NCBI GenBank assembly: GCA_001602435.1
Contig: CP012156.1
Coordinates: forward strand, 186,001 to 250,000
DNA length: 64,000 nucleotides
Direction of reading: 5' to 3'
Source: Hyphomonadaceae bacterium UKL13-1
GTDB taxonomy: Bacteria > Pseudomonadota > Alphaproteobacteria > Caulobacterales > Aquidulcibacteraceae
Below the pieces are notes generated by a model, which did not search any database, was not told where the DNA came from, and saw only the letters and a program-made list of their open reading frames with translations. This document shows positions 34,884 through 43,922 of this stretch, in pieces (within the stretch, counting starts at the first letter, position 1; each line of letters begins with the position of its first letter). The position numbers and the translations under genes were made by a program.

Positions 34884-35776
34884 CGGGTCACTACTTTCAT
34901 AATCGAGGCTACAAAACCTTGCGGGTCATCTTCTTGGATGAAGTGGCCCCCATGCAAGGTCGTATGGGGTTGATTGGCAGTGCCGGGGACGCGGCCAACG
35001 AACAATCGCTGCCCGCCGCGTGTAACTGGATCGCCGTCGCTAAAACAGCAGAGGAAGGGCTTTTCCCAGGTGTCCAAAACCTTCCAAGCTTTCAGTTGGT
35101 CTGGCACCGCAACATTGTCGCCAATGGGCACAAAGGACGGGAAGATGCGCGCGCCTGCCTTATAGCGTGCGTTCGGGAATGGAGCGTCATAAGCCGCGAT
35201 CTCGGCAGGCGACAGCCTCCGTTTGGTGCCCCCCTGAACAATTTTGCCGATCGGGAAGACTGGGCTGAATTGTGAGAAGGCGCGCCATATCTTGAAGGCA
35301 GCGGGGCCACTTTGACCAGCAGGGAGACCACCGTTCGACAGCACCACAGCGGAAAAGCGATCTGGCATCTCGGCCAATAGTCGAAGGCCGATCAAAGACC
35401 CCCAGTCCTGACAGACCAAGGTAATGTTCTTCAGATCCAAGGCCTCAAGCCACAGGCGCATCCAAGCGACATGTTTGGCATAGCTATAATCCTGTTTCGA
35501 AGCCAGCTTATCTGAGCGGCCAAAGCCAATCAGGTCTGGTGCTACAGCCCGAAGGCCTTCGGCCACGACAGGCCCGATCATGTGGCGATACAAATAGCTC
35601 CATGTTGGCTCGCCATGCAGCATCAGAACGACCGGGGCGTCGCGCGGACCTTCATCGACATAATGGACGCGCATGGGCGTCTGGGTTTCTGGGTCCTTGA
35701 TGGTCAAATAGCGGGGCAAGAAGTCAAACCCCTCAACCGCCTCAAATGCCGCATCTGGCGTACGTAAAACCTTCAA
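34880..35776 (-). CDS. Haloalkane dehalogenase
   Basis: A 298-residue alpha/beta hydrolase that would replace a halogen on an alkyl chain by a hydroxyl. The nucleophile elbow is VCQDWGSLIGLR (Asp nucleophile, Trp halide ligand). The oxyanion segment is LHGEPTWSYLYRHM, and the late HGGHFIQEDDPQGF carries the catalytic His. I use TTG 35776, because AGGGGAG lies 7 bases upstream and the N-terminus MKVLRTPDAAF then matches family members; the frame is open to a GTG at 35812. A TetR-like palindrome lies directly upstream, so it may be regulated apart from the P-type ATPase before it. Confidence 0.88.
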   Translation of the reverse strand: MKVLRTPDAAFEAVEGFDFLPRYLTIKDPETQTPMRVHYVDEGPRDAPVVLMLHGEPTWSYLYRHMIGPVVAEGLRAVAPDLIGFGRSDKLASKQDYSYAKHVAWMRLWLEALDLKNITLVCQDWGSLIGLRLLAEMPDRFSAVVLSNGGLPAGQSGPAAFKIWRAFSQFSPVFPIGKIVQGGTKRRLSPAEIAAYDAPFPNARYKAGARIFPSFVPIGDNVAVPDQLKAWKVLDTWEKPFLCCFSDGDPVTRGGQRLFVGRVPGTANQPHTTLHGGHFIQEDDPQGFVASIMKVVTR

Positions 35777-35806
35777 GCTCACTCTCCCCTGGCCCCTCTC
35801 AATTAT

Positions 35807-35823
35807 TGACACTTAACGTGTCA
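35807..35823. promoter_or_regulatory. TetR-type operator-like palindrome upstream of the dehalogenase
   Basis: TGACAC-TTAAC-GTGTCA is a perfect 6-bp inverted repeat with a 5-base centre, 30 bases ahead of the TTG start of the dehalogenase. Sites of this form are typical for TetR-family repressors. No TetR gene is in the window, so the regulator would act from elsewhere. Confidence 0.5.
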
Positions 35824-35843
35824 TATTTCAACCGAGGGGTCAA

Positions 35844-38288
35844 TCAAGTTGTTGATTGTCGGACAGGGCCTTTAGCAAAGAAGCGAACGACTACGGACCA
35901 GCCCCCCGCCAAAAAGGCGACGCCAAGTGCCAGTGCCAGGTCTGCGCCGCCCAATGGGGCCATCTTAAAGATTTTGGCCAACCACGGCACATAAAGAATG
36001 GCGGCCAAGGTCGTCGAGACCAGCAGCGCGACGATCCATAGTAATCTATGACGGCGGTCGAATGGGCTGATGGAAGGCTCATAGCCATCCACGAGTGCAA
36101 GGGTCACATTGCCTGTCACCAAGCAGACATAGCCCATCGAGCGTGCGGTCGTTTCTGGGATTCCCGTCTCAATCGCCCAGAAATAGAGGCCCAAAACGCC
36201 GCCCAGGAGGATTAGGCCTTGAAAACCAGCCCACGCCATTTGGGACAATCCAAACAGAGGTTCACTCAAGGCGCGCGGTGGCTGAACCATGGCCGAAGCT
36301 TCGCTCGGCTCGGCTTCGAAAACGAGCGAGGAAATGGGATCAATCATCAACTCCATCACCACAATATGCATGGGGAACAACATCGGGGGCAGTCCCAATA
36401 GGATGGGTAGCAAAGCGAGGCCTGCTATGGGGATATGGATCGCCAGCACATAACCAAGGGCCTTTCGCAAATTGGCAAAAATGCGCCGCCCAAGTCGCAC
36501 GCCAGAGATGATGGAGGCGAAGCTGTCGTCGAGTAAAACAAGGTCAGCCGCCTCGCGCGCCACATCGGTGCCGCGCTGGCCCATCGCGATCCCGACATGA
36601 GCGGCTTCTAGGGCTGGTGCGTCATTGACCCCATCGCCCGTCATGGCAACGACATGACCCAAGGCTTGAAAGGCCAAGATCAGCTTAAGCTTTGCCTCGG
36701 GCCGGACCCGCGCGAAGATCCGTACATGGGCTAGGCGGGCTTGAAGCGCTTCAGGCGATAAATCCTCAATCTCGTGGCCGGTCAGGACGCCCGCGCCAGC
36801 ATCGAGTCCGGCTGCCTTCGCAATGGCCAAGGCGGTGGCGGTTAAGTCGCCTGTGATCATGGCGATCTGAATGCCCGCTTGGCGGGCTTCAGCTAAGGCC
36901 GCTGGCACATCCTCTCGCAAGGGGTCGATGAAGCCCAGCAGACCGACGAATTCAAACGCAACATCTTCAATCTTCAGATCGGTCTTCGTGTCTGTCCTCG
37001 CCTGAGCGCAGGCCAAAACCCGCAGGCCAGAAGAGGCCATGGCCTCCAATTCAGCTACGATGCGTGCCCGGGCCTCTGGTGGAAGACCGGGGCACAGATG
37101 GAGCACGGCCTCTGGAGCGCCTTTCGTTGCCCAGATGCGCTGCCCTTCATGCTGCCAGTTTTGGATGACTGCTAATCTTTGCGGGGCGAGTGGGCTGACA
37201 CTCTTGAGCGCAAAATCATTGAGCTCTACTGCCCCAGACGTTTGGGCATTGGCTGCTGCGTGGATGGCTTTATCCATCGGATCGATCGGGTGAACCGCAC
37301 TGGCCAAGGTGCCAACCTGCAGGACCTCTGCATGATTGGTTTCATCAAGGGACCAGACACGATCAACTCGCATTTGGTTCTGGGTCAGCGTTCCGGTCTT
37401 GTCGACGCACAACAGCGTAATGGCACCCAAAGTCTCGACCACCGCTGCGCGACGTACGAGCACGTGGTGTTGCGCCAGACGTTGCGAGCCCATCGCCAAA
37501 AACACTGCGAGCACGAGCGGAAACTCTTCGGGCAAGAGGGCGATGGCCGCGGTGAGGCCCGCCAGTCCGCCAGCCAACCAGTCGCCGCGCAAAAGTCCGT
37601 AGGCTGCGACAATGGCGAGGCAAACGACGAGCGCGCCTAAGCTCAGCCAAATCACCAAACGGCCTGTGCTGACTTGAAGGGGTGTTTGCTCAATCTCGCC
37701 TGAAAGTGCTGTCCCGATCATGCCGATCTGGGTGTTGCCGCCGGTCTGGGTTACAACGGCCAACCCTTCGCCGCTGACGACCAAGGAACCGGCAAAAAGC
37801 GAGACATCCTGCCCCAAGGTTTTGCTTGCAGGCGCTGATTCTCCGGTCAGGACGGCTTCATCCATCATCAGCAAATGGTCTGAGACGAGGTCCGCATCGG
37901 CTGGGAAGCGTTCTCCGGCATTGGGGATGATCACATCACCGGGCACCAATTGATCAGCTGGCAGCAGGCGTGTCTGACCGTCGCGGATCACATGCGCATG
38001 GGGTGCCGCCAAGTCGCGCAAGGCATGTAGCGCGCGCTCGGACCGCGCATCTTGAAAGACGACAAGGCCCATAGAGACGCTCGCCGCAAGGACCAGAAAC
38101 GCCCCTTCGGCTAGGTCGCCAACCATGAGATAGAGTGCTGCAGCCGACAGCATGAACAGAAACATCGGTTCTTTAAGGGTGCCAAAGATAATCCGCAGGA
38201 CAGAGCGATCCTTGACGACAGCCAGACTATTGGGCCCGAATTCCTCTAGCTTCTGGTCGGCTTCTGCTTGGGTTAGGCCTTTAGTCAT
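35844..38288 (-). CDS. P-type cation-transporting ATPase (P2-like)
   Basis: An 814-residue pump with an N-terminal cation-ATPase domain (LTQAEADQKLEEFGPNSL), an actuator with LTGESAPASK, a membrane motif LLPEEFPLVLAVFLAMG in place of the classic PEGLP, phosphorylation site CVDKTGTLTQ and hinge MTGDGVNDAPAL. C-terminal helices complete the fold. Ion specificity is uncertain: Ca2+, Mg2+ or another cation. ATG 38288 overlaps the cytochrome c stop by 8 bases; the frame continues to 38327. Fourth gene of an operon led by the Crp/Fnr gene. Confidence 0.9.
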   Translation of the reverse strand: MTKGLTQAEADQKLEEFGPNSLAVVKDRSVLRIIFGTLKEPMFLFMLSAAALYLMVGDLAEGAFLVLAASVSMGLVVFQDARSERALHALRDLAAPHAHVIRDGQTRLLPADQLVPGDVIIPNAGERFPADADLVSDHLLMMDEAVLTGESAPASKTLGQDVSLFAGSLVVSGEGLAVVTQTGGNTQIGMIGTALSGEIEQTPLQVSTGRLVIWLSLGALVVCLAIVAAYGLLRGDWLAGGLAGLTAAIALLPEEFPLVLAVFLAMGSQRLAQHHVLVRRAAVVETLGAITLLCVDKTGTLTQNQMRVDRVWSLDETNHAEVLQVGTLASAVHPIDPMDKAIHAAANAQTSGAVELNDFALKSVSPLAPQRLAVIQNWQHEGQRIWATKGAPEAVLHLCPGLPPEARARIVAELEAMASSGLRVLACAQARTDTKTDLKIEDVAFEFVGLLGFIDPLREDVPAALAEARQAGIQIAMITGDLTATALAIAKAAGLDAGAGVLTGHEIEDLSPEALQARLAHVRIFARVRPEAKLKLILAFQALGHVVAMTGDGVNDAPALEAAHVGIAMGQRGTDVAREAADLVLLDDSFASIISGVRLGRRIFANLRKALGYVLAIHIPIAGLALLPILLGLPPMLFPMHIVVMELMIDPISSLVFEAEPSEASAMVQPPRALSEPLFGLSQMAWAGFQGLILLGGVLGLYFWAIETGIPETTARSMGYVCLVTGNVTLALVDGYEPSISPFDRRHRLLWIVALLVSTTLAAILYVPWLAKIFKMAPLGGADLALALGVAFLAGGWSVVVRFFAKGPVRQSTT

Positions 38289-38985
38289 CGTCTCGCCCTT
38301 CGCCTTTTTCACCGGCATGGCCGCCACGGTGGCACGACGTGCATTTTGCAGTCATGACGATGCCTTCTTCGGCATGTTTCTGCTTAAGGCGCGCGGGCTC
38401 ATGCGCGTGGCAGGTGGTGCAATTGTATTGGCGATAGTCTTGCGCAACCACGTGACACGTGGCGCAGGCGACATCATGTGGGCCGGTTAAGGCAAAGAAG
38501 CGGCCATGGTCAAAATGGGCAGGCTTCCAGCTTTCTTGGGTATGGCATGAGCTGCAATTGCTCTTCATGGCTTGATGAAAAGCAGCCCTTGGTGGCGTGT
38601 GGCAACTGACGCAATTGGCCTGAGCGGGCTGGCCGATTAAGGCGTGTGAAAAATGCGGCTGCGCGCTAACCGGTATGATCCTGCCCTTATGTTCGGTATG
38701 ACAGGTGAGGCAGTCTTGTGTTGTGAGGCGCTTGTGAAAGGACAGCGGGTTGGCCCCAGTTTGGCCTTTAGTCCGGCCAATGTTGGCGACGACGTGGCAG
38801 GTCACACAACGCTCCGCGACGGCACCTTGGAACGGGGCATGGCAGGAGACGCATTGATTATCCAATTTGGCGTGCGCTTGGGTCAGCTTTCCTGGACTGA
38901 TCATCGCATCTGGCTGGAAATAAATCAGCGTTAAGACAACTGAAAAGGCCAACAGGCCTGCAATCATCAGCCAAATCCGGGTCAC
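38281..38985 (-). CDS. Octaheme c-type cytochrome, membrane-anchored
   Basis: A 234-residue protein with one N-terminal membrane anchor (LMIAGLLAFSVVLTLIYF) and eight CxxCH heme-binding motifs: CVSCH, CVTCH, CLTCH, CVSCH, CSSCH, CATCH, CTTCH and CTSCH. Extra His residues could give bis-His ligation. It should carry electrons in the periplasm, like class III-type multiheme cytochromes. The GTG start at 38985 overlaps the cytochrome b stop (GTGA). Together with that protein it forms a likely quinol-to-periplasm route. The terminal acceptor is not visible. Confidence 0.88.
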   Translation of the reverse strand: MTRIWLMIAGLLAFSVVLTLIYFQPDAMISPGKLTQAHAKLDNQCVSCHAPFQGAVAERCVTCHVVANIGRTKGQTGANPLSFHKRLTTQDCLTCHTEHKGRIIPVSAQPHFSHALIGQPAQANCVSCHTPPRAAFHQAMKSNCSSCHTQESWKPAHFDHGRFFALTGPHDVACATCHVVAQDYRQYNCTTCHAHEPARLKQKHAEEGIVMTAKCTSCHRGGHAGEKGEGRDDD

Positions 38986-39572
38986 TGAAAGCCCCAATAC
39001 CAAGCTTCGACGGCAATGTGGGTCAGGGCGAGTAAGGCAAAAGCGCTGGCGATGGGGATATGGACCTGATGCCATTTCCGGATGACGTTTAGGGCCAAAC
39101 TGGCGGCATGGGTTTGTGTTTCAATGCTGGCTTCAGGGACCAGCTCTTCCCGCAGTCGTGCTTGGGTGGCTGAGAAGCGCTTGCGAACCCGCTGCAGCAG
39201 ATATTTGCCGGTCAGGCCGCTGCAAACATTGATCAGCATGGCCCAAACGGCAAGCCAAGCCAGCCAAGCATTAAAATGGATGCCCGCATGCACCAAGATG
39301 AAAAGGGAACCAGCCCAAGCCATGATCTCGTGCACGTGGAGCAGTTCCACGGGCTGGCCAACCGAGATCAGCTTTCGCTTACGTAAAGAATAGCCAAAGG
39401 AAAAGATGATCAGCAAGACGCCTGGGATGCCCAATAGCTTCCCGATCCAAACAAGATTTCCAAAGTGGAGTGCAGCATCAAGCGCCAGCGCACTCGCACC
39501 CAACAGAGCCAAGGATGCTGCAAACGGCAGGACATCGAAGAAGAAAACATTATCCTTGGCTTGCGCTGACAT
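38982..39572 (-). CDS. Cytochrome b-like membrane protein
   Basis: A 196-residue protein with about five membrane segments. Candidate heme-b ligands lie in helices: HVHEIMAW, LVHAGIHF, HQVHIP and LTHIAVEAWYW. The layout resembles small di-heme cytochromes b that pass electrons from quinol to a multiheme cytochrome c. It sits between the Crp/Fnr gene (8-base gap) and the octaheme cytochrome (overlap), which supports a two-part electron-transfer module. Confidence 0.75.
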   Translation of the reverse strand: MSAQAKDNVFFFDVLPFAASLALLGASALALDAALHFGNLVWIGKLLGIPGVLLIIFSFGYSLRKRKLISVGQPVELLHVHEIMAWAGSLFILVHAGIHFNAWLAWLAVWAMLINVCSGLTGKYLLQRVRKRFSATQARLREELVPEASIETQTHAASLALNVIRKWHQVHIPIASAFALLALTHIAVEAWYWGFQ

Positions 39573-39580
39573 GGTCTTGG

Positions 39581-40315
39581 CTAGCCAGCAGACGCAGCTG
39601 CAAGATCAAATGTCCGGCGGGCTGGCATCCTAGGGGAGAATGCAAGACTTGATGGGCTAGGTACGTGCCGGCTAGTCGCCAAACTGCCCGTCAGCGCGAG
39701 AGATTGTAAGACTGCTGCGCGTTGGATTTTGAACTTGCGCAGGCCCAAAAGATCAATGATCTTCAGGTCCCGCAACTTCGTCATTTCGCGGCTGACCGTT
39801 TCAAAGGTCATGCCAAGGTGGTCGGCAATGTCGGCCCGCATCATCGGTAAATCGACGAGGAGCTCTCCGCCGACCGATTGGCCCAAGCGTTGACCTAAGC
39901 TGGCCAAAAACCACGCAAGCTTTTGTTCGGCGGGGGCAAAGCTGATCATGACGACATGCTCGCTGCCAGGCTCTTGTCCGCCATAGGCGGCGTCAATCAC
40001 CTTCATGGCCCGTGTAGGCTCTGATTGCAGCATGCGCTGAAGGCCCAAATGCCCCAGCCGCGACACGCGCGACGCACAGGCTGCTTCCGCATCAACCTGT
40101 TCTGGCCCATGCGTCCCTAAGCCGAACACGTCGCCCGGATAACAAAAGGACAACACACACCGCCTGCCACCCTCCGTCATCTTTTGCAGGCGGATACAGC
40201 CGCTCTCAACTTGATAGATTGCGCCGCTGGGGTCGCCCTCCGAAAAGAAGGGGCGGTTTCGCGGCCGGCTCATAAAGAGATCCAGATCGCTTGTTTGGAG
40301 TAGGGGTTTGGCCAT
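39581..40315 (-). CDS. Crp/Fnr-family regulator, FixK/Dnr-like
   Basis: A 244-residue regulator. An N-terminal cyclic-nucleotide-binding-like barrel (FFSEGDPSGAIYQVESGCIRLQKM) precedes a C-terminal HTH with DIADHLGMTFETVSREMTKLRDL. The recognition helix contains E-T-V-S-R, the set that reads TTGAT/TTGAC half-sites in FNR. No FNR-type N-terminal Cys cluster is seen, so oxygen would have to be sensed indirectly or through another signal. ATG 40315 has GGAGG 8 bases upstream. It leads the cytochrome/ATPase operon and is divergent from carbamate kinase. FNR-type boxes nearby make it the likely local master regulator. Confidence 0.9.
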   Translation of the reverse strand: MAKPLLQTSDLDLFMSRPRNRPFFSEGDPSGAIYQVESGCIRLQKMTEGGRRCVLSFCYPGDVFGLGTHGPEQVDAEAACASRVSRLGHLGLQRMLQSEPTRAMKVIDAAYGGQEPGSEHVVMISFAPAEQKLAWFLASLGQRLGQSVGGELLVDLPMMRADIADHLGMTFETVSREMTKLRDLKIIDLLGLRKFKIQRAAVLQSLALTGSLATSRHVPSPSSLAFSPRMPARRTFDLAAASAG

Positions 40316-40437
40316 GCAGTGAGCCTCCATCGGAAAGTGCCGTGCAAAATGGCGTGTGGCTGGTGGTCGTGCAGTGGTTCAACCATTCAAGCCCAATGGG
40401 GTTCCCAATCCGGCGGCTGTTTTCTTGAGTCTGCGAT

Positions 40438-40451
40438 TTGACCGGCATCAA
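40438..40451. promoter_or_regulatory. FNR/FixK-type box between crp-like gene and carbamate kinase
   Basis: TTGAC-CGGC-ATCAA matches the FNR-family consensus TTGAY-N4-RTCAA exactly. It ends 34 bases before the carbamate kinase ATG and lies 122 bases upstream of the Crp/Fnr start, so it could activate the kinase and autoregulate the regulator operon. Confidence 0.7.
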
Positions 40452-40485
40452 GGACGCTCGACCAAAATCTCACTACGGCATCGCC

Positions 40486-41400
40486 ATGACACTCGCTTTT
40501 GGATCTACGTTGGTGATTGCTTTGGGTGGCAACGCCCTGTTGAGCGCTGGGCAACCGGCCACGGGGGGCAGCCAGCGGGCAAACATCGCTAAAGTGGCCG
40601 CTATCATCGCGCCCTTATTGGCGCACTATCGTATCGTGATCACGCATGGAAACGGCCCACAAGTTGGGCTGCTTGCCGCGCAAACGCCGGATGCGGATTG
40701 GCCACTCGACGTGCTGGGCGCAGAAAGTGAAGGGATGATCGGCTATGTTATTGAGCAGGAGCTGACCAATCGCGCGCCGAAACAACTTTTTGCTACCTTG
40801 CTCAGCCAAGTGATTGTCGATCCCAATGACCCGGCTTTTCAGCATCCGACCAAACCTATTGGCTTGATCCACCAAGATCGAAGCCGATTGACCAGCCTAG
40901 GCTGGGACTCGGTGGAAGTAGCAGCCGGTGGCTGGCGACGAGTCGTGGCCTCGCCACCGCCACTGAGAATTGTCGGGCTAGAGACCCTACAAGTGCTGCT
41001 GGCAGCCAATGTGACCATCATCTGTTTAGGTGGCGGTGGGATCCCGGTAAGCTTGGATGGCGATGGACGCCTTGAAGGCATTGAGGCGGTGATTGATAAG
41101 GACCTTGCGAGCAGCCTTTTGGCCCGTGACCTTGATGCCGACGCCTTAATCATGCTGACCAATGTGGATGGCATCATGGCGCGGTTTGGTACGCCAGAAG
41201 CATCGCTCATCCGACGCACAACGCCAAACTTGCTCGCCGCTCAAGCGTTCCAAGCAGGCACGATGGCACCAAAAGTCGCGGCGGCTATGTCCATGGCGCG
41301 TGAGGGCAAGATCGCCATGATCGGCGCACTTGGCGATCTGCAAGCCCTCCTAGACGGCACCAAGGGAACGTGGGTTCTGCCCGATGGGTCGCCGGTTTAG
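40486..41400 (+). CDS. arcC: Carbamate kinase
   Basis: A 304-residue kinase that makes ATP, ammonia and CO2 from carbamoyl phosphate and ADP. Family motifs: LVIALGGNALL, THGNGPQVGLLAAQ, CLGGGGIPVSLDGDGRLEGIEAVIDKDLASSLLA, and the end GTMAPKVAAAMSMA. ATG 40486 directly precedes the fold; the frame opens at 40438 inside the FNR-type box. No Shine-Dalgarno sequence is seen before this ATG. It converges on the agmatine deiminase gene with a 4-base overlap, yet supplies the last, energy-yielding step of the same pathway. Confidence 0.95.
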   Translation: MTLAFGSTLVIALGGNALLSAGQPATGGSQRANIAKVAAIIAPLLAHYRIVITHGNGPQVGLLAAQTPDADWPLDVLGAESEGMIGYVIEQELTNRAPKQLFATLLSQVIVDPNDPAFQHPTKPIGLIHQDRSRLTSLGWDSVEVAAGGWRRVVASPPPLRIVGLETLQVLLAANVTIICLGGGGIPVSLDGDGRLEGIEAVIDKDLASSLLARDLDADALIMLTNVDGIMARFGTPEASLIRRTTPNLLAAQAFQAGTMAPKVAAAMSMAREGKIAMIGALGDLQALLDGTKGTWVLPDGSPV

Positions 41401-42500
41401 GCCTCAAAGCCCATCGGCTGCTGCTGGGTGATGCAATGAATGTTTCCCCCGCCTAGCAAGATTTCCCGGGCTGGAACCATCACGATGTCATGGTTGGGAC
41501 AGGCAAGTTTCAGAGCACTCGCTGCATGGGCGTCAAAGCCTGGGTCTAACTCCGGTACGATGAGGGCCCCATTGCACATGTAGAAGTTCACATAGGATGC
41601 AGCCAAGCGTAGGCCCGCCGTACGTGGTTCTGTGCCATCTATGATATCGACCCCTGCGGCCTCCTCGCCCTTCATGAACAAAGGGCCTGGCTGGTGGATT
41701 TTGATGATCTCCAGCGACCGCCCGTGTGCATCAACCGCTTTCGAGAGCCGTAAGAAAGCATCTTGGCTGATTTCATACTGAGGATCTTCATGATCGTCCG
41801 TCCACGTCAGGACAACCCGACCGGGTGCTACAAAGCGTGCCAGATTGTCCTCATGGCCATCGGTTTCATCATTGAATACGCCATGGTCCAACCAGATGAT
41901 CTTTGTGACACCGAGATAGTCCTGTAGGGCCGCTTCGATGGCTTCCTTAGACAAATCAGGATTTCGGTTCTTGTTGAGCAGGCATTGCATGGTCACCATC
42001 AAGGTGCCCTCGCCATCGACCTCGATCGACCCGCCTTCCAGCACAATGGGAGGCGCATAACGCAAGGCGCGCTCCATCTCCAATACCTTTTCGCCCACCA
42101 GATCATCTTGGTCCCAAGGACTATAGAGACCTTCTTGCAAGCCGCCCCAAGCATTGAAGCGCCAGTCCACGCCCCGGACCTCATGGTTCGGATTGGTGAC
42201 AAAACTCGGCCCACAATCACGGATCCAACTGTCGTTGCTGGTCATTTCAACCAGCCTGACGCTCACGGGCAAGGCATGCCTCGCGTTGAGATATTGGGCA
42301 GGCGAAACGCACATGGTGACGGGCTCATAGGCAGCAATGGCCGTGGCGACTTGGGCAAAGGCTGTTTGAGCAGGCTTTGCGCCATTGCGCCAGTTATCCG
42401 GGCGCTCTGGCCAGATCATCCAAGTGCCCGCGTGATTGCCCCATTCCGCTGGCATGCGAAAGCCATCTTGCGTCGGGGTCGTCGAAAGGGTGCGGCTCAT
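41397..42500 (-). CDS. aguA: Agmatine deiminase
   Basis: A 367-residue enzyme converting agmatine to N-carbamoylputrescine and ammonia. Guanidino-deiminase fold: the start is PAEWGNHAGTWMIWPERPDNW, the active-site acid and His lie in SNDSWIRDCGP and NDETDGHEDNLARFV, and the nucleophile Cys is in LGGGNIHCITQQQP at the C-terminus. All key residues are present. It lies 9 bases after the transporter gene in the leftward operon led by putrescine carbamoyltransferase. Confidence 0.96.
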   Translation of the reverse strand: MSRTLSTTPTQDGFRMPAEWGNHAGTWMIWPERPDNWRNGAKPAQTAFAQVATAIAAYEPVTMCVSPAQYLNARHALPVSVRLVEMTSNDSWIRDCGPSFVTNPNHEVRGVDWRFNAWGGLQEGLYSPWDQDDLVGEKVLEMERALRYAPPIVLEGGSIEVDGEGTLMVTMQCLLNKNRNPDLSKEAIEAALQDYLGVTKIIWLDHGVFNDETDGHEDNLARFVAPGRVVLTWTDDHEDPQYEISQDAFLRLSKAVDAHGRSLEIIKIHQPGPLFMKGEEAAGVDIIDGTEPRTAGLRLAASYVNFYMCNGALIVPELDPGFDAHAASALKLACPNHDIVMVPAREILLGGGNIHCITQQQPMGFEA

Positions 42501-42509
42501 TAAAGGCTC

Positions 42510-43922
42510 CTAGGATTCATGATTAAACGGGCTGGGTGGCTTCAAAGCGGTGCGGATAACCAGTTCGCCAAGGACGAGTGTCACCAGCACGCCGATCAGA
42601 ATCGGTCCGGTCTTGCTCCAGTCCACTGGCTCTCCTGGAACCCAGACAAAGAAGACAATCGCTTGTAGGATGAAGAGGGTGCAGATGGTTGCGAAGCCAA
42701 ATGTGCCAATCTTGCCAAATGGCACGCGGTAAGGCCGGGGCGTCAGAGGGTCGATATTTCTCAAGTGCACAAAGGCTGGGAACAAGACCAGATAGGGCAA
42801 CAAAAAGATGATCGAGCTGAAGGCGAACAGCGACCAGAACAAGTCTTCAGCCGAACCCGCAATCAGGCCATAGGCCAAGATTACGGCGGTTGAGACTAAT
42901 CCGGTTAGGACATAAGCCCCAATGGGCGTTTGATTGGACGGACGCAGAATTGCGAACACTTTGGGCAATTCACCATCGACCGCGGCGGCAAGGGCGGATC
43001 GGTTTGCCCCCATCGACCACGTCACCAGATTGGCGATGATGGAGAAAATTGCCCCAACCCCAACGGCAATGGTGATGATCTCGGCACCTGGAACCCCTTG
43101 TAGCAGCGACCGAATGGTATCGATCAAGCCTTCGATCAGACCAATATCGGAAACAGGTAAGGCAACCAGAATGCCGAAAGTGGCGAAGATATAGAAGACC
43201 GAGATCAAAAGCCCAGCGACGATAACGGCCATCGGGATGTCGTGGGCGGGATCCTTGATTTCATCGCCAGCGCCACTCATCAGCTCAAAGCCCATAAAAT
43301 TATAGACAATGACCGGCAAGAAGGCGAGGCTGGCCCCCCAATGCGGGGTCAAGGATTGAAGGGTCAAAGGATTGGCTGGGCCGTGCTTTATCCACGCATA
43401 GGTTCCCGCAAAACCAATCAACAGCATGATCGCGACCTTGATAAAGGCACCTAGATTGGGAATCCATTTTGCGGCTGAAAGGCTGGTGACACCGATCAAC
43501 ACCGTCAGCCACGTCGTTGCGATGGCTATGGCTATTTTGGTCCAAAGCGGCATTTCAGGCGCAAATAATTGGGCCGCCATCCCTGCCATCAGGATAAAGC
43601 CAGATGGCATCCATAAGGCCACATTGACCCAATAATACCATGTTGAGCGGGCCGCCCAGCGGTCGCCATAGGCACGGCGAATCCAGTTCTGAATACCGCC
43701 TTCACCGGGATAGGCCGCGCCAAGCTCTGCCGTGATCAGCCCATAGGGGATGAAGAACAGGACCAAAGTTATCAGCCACCAAGTTAGCGAAGATGGCCCT
43801 ATGGCTGCCGACGCTGCCAAAGTATCAACGACTAGAATCGCGCACACGGTGAAGAGCGTGATGTCAAACAAGCCCAAGACCCGTTTGAAGGATGGTTTGA
43901 TGGGGGTTGCAGCATCGGTCAT
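42510..43922 (-). CDS. APC-family transporter, likely agmatine/putrescine antiporter
   Basis: A 470-residue transporter with about 12 membrane helices. The first helix region FDITLFTVCAILVVDTLAASAAIGPSS and the EGGIQNWIRRAYG loop are typical of APC amino-acid/polyamine antiporters. Sitting between putrescine carbamoyltransferase and agmatine deiminase, it probably exchanges external agmatine for internal putrescine, as AguD/AgcP-like proteins do. Specificity is inferred from context. Its start overlaps the carbamoyltransferase stop by 4 bases. Confidence 0.85.
   Translation of the reverse strand: MTDAATPIKPSFKRVLGLFDITLFTVCAILVVDTLAASAAIGPSSLTWWLITLVLFFIPYGLITAELGAAYPGEGGIQNWIRRAYGDRWAARSTWYYWVNVALWMPSGFILMAGMAAQLFAPEMPLWTKIAIAIATTWLTVLIGVTSLSAAKWIPNLGAFIKVAIMLLIGFAGTYAWIKHGPANPLTLQSLTPHWGASLAFLPVIVYNFMGFELMSGAGDEIKDPAHDIPMAVIVAGLLISVFYIFATFGILVALPVSDIGLIEGLIDTIRSLLQGVPGAEIITIAVGVGAIFSIIANLVTWSMGANRSALAAAVDGELPKVFAILRPSNQTPIGAYVLTGLVSTAVILAYGLIAGSAEDLFWSLFAFSSIIFLLPYLVLFPAFVHLRNIDPLTPRPYRVPFGKIGTFGFATICTLFILQAIVFFVWVPGEPVDWSKTGPILIGVLVTLVLGELVIRTALKPPSPFNHES

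Noticed and set aside
35838-35860. FNR-type box at the P-type ATPase stop
   Set aside because: The halves are in reversed order (ATCAA-N4-TTGAT), which is not a binding site.
40391-40415. EcfG-type promoter upstream of the Crp/Fnr gene
   Set aside because: Minus strand GGAAC-N16-GGTT has a mismatch in the -10 element; such sites are expected several times by chance.
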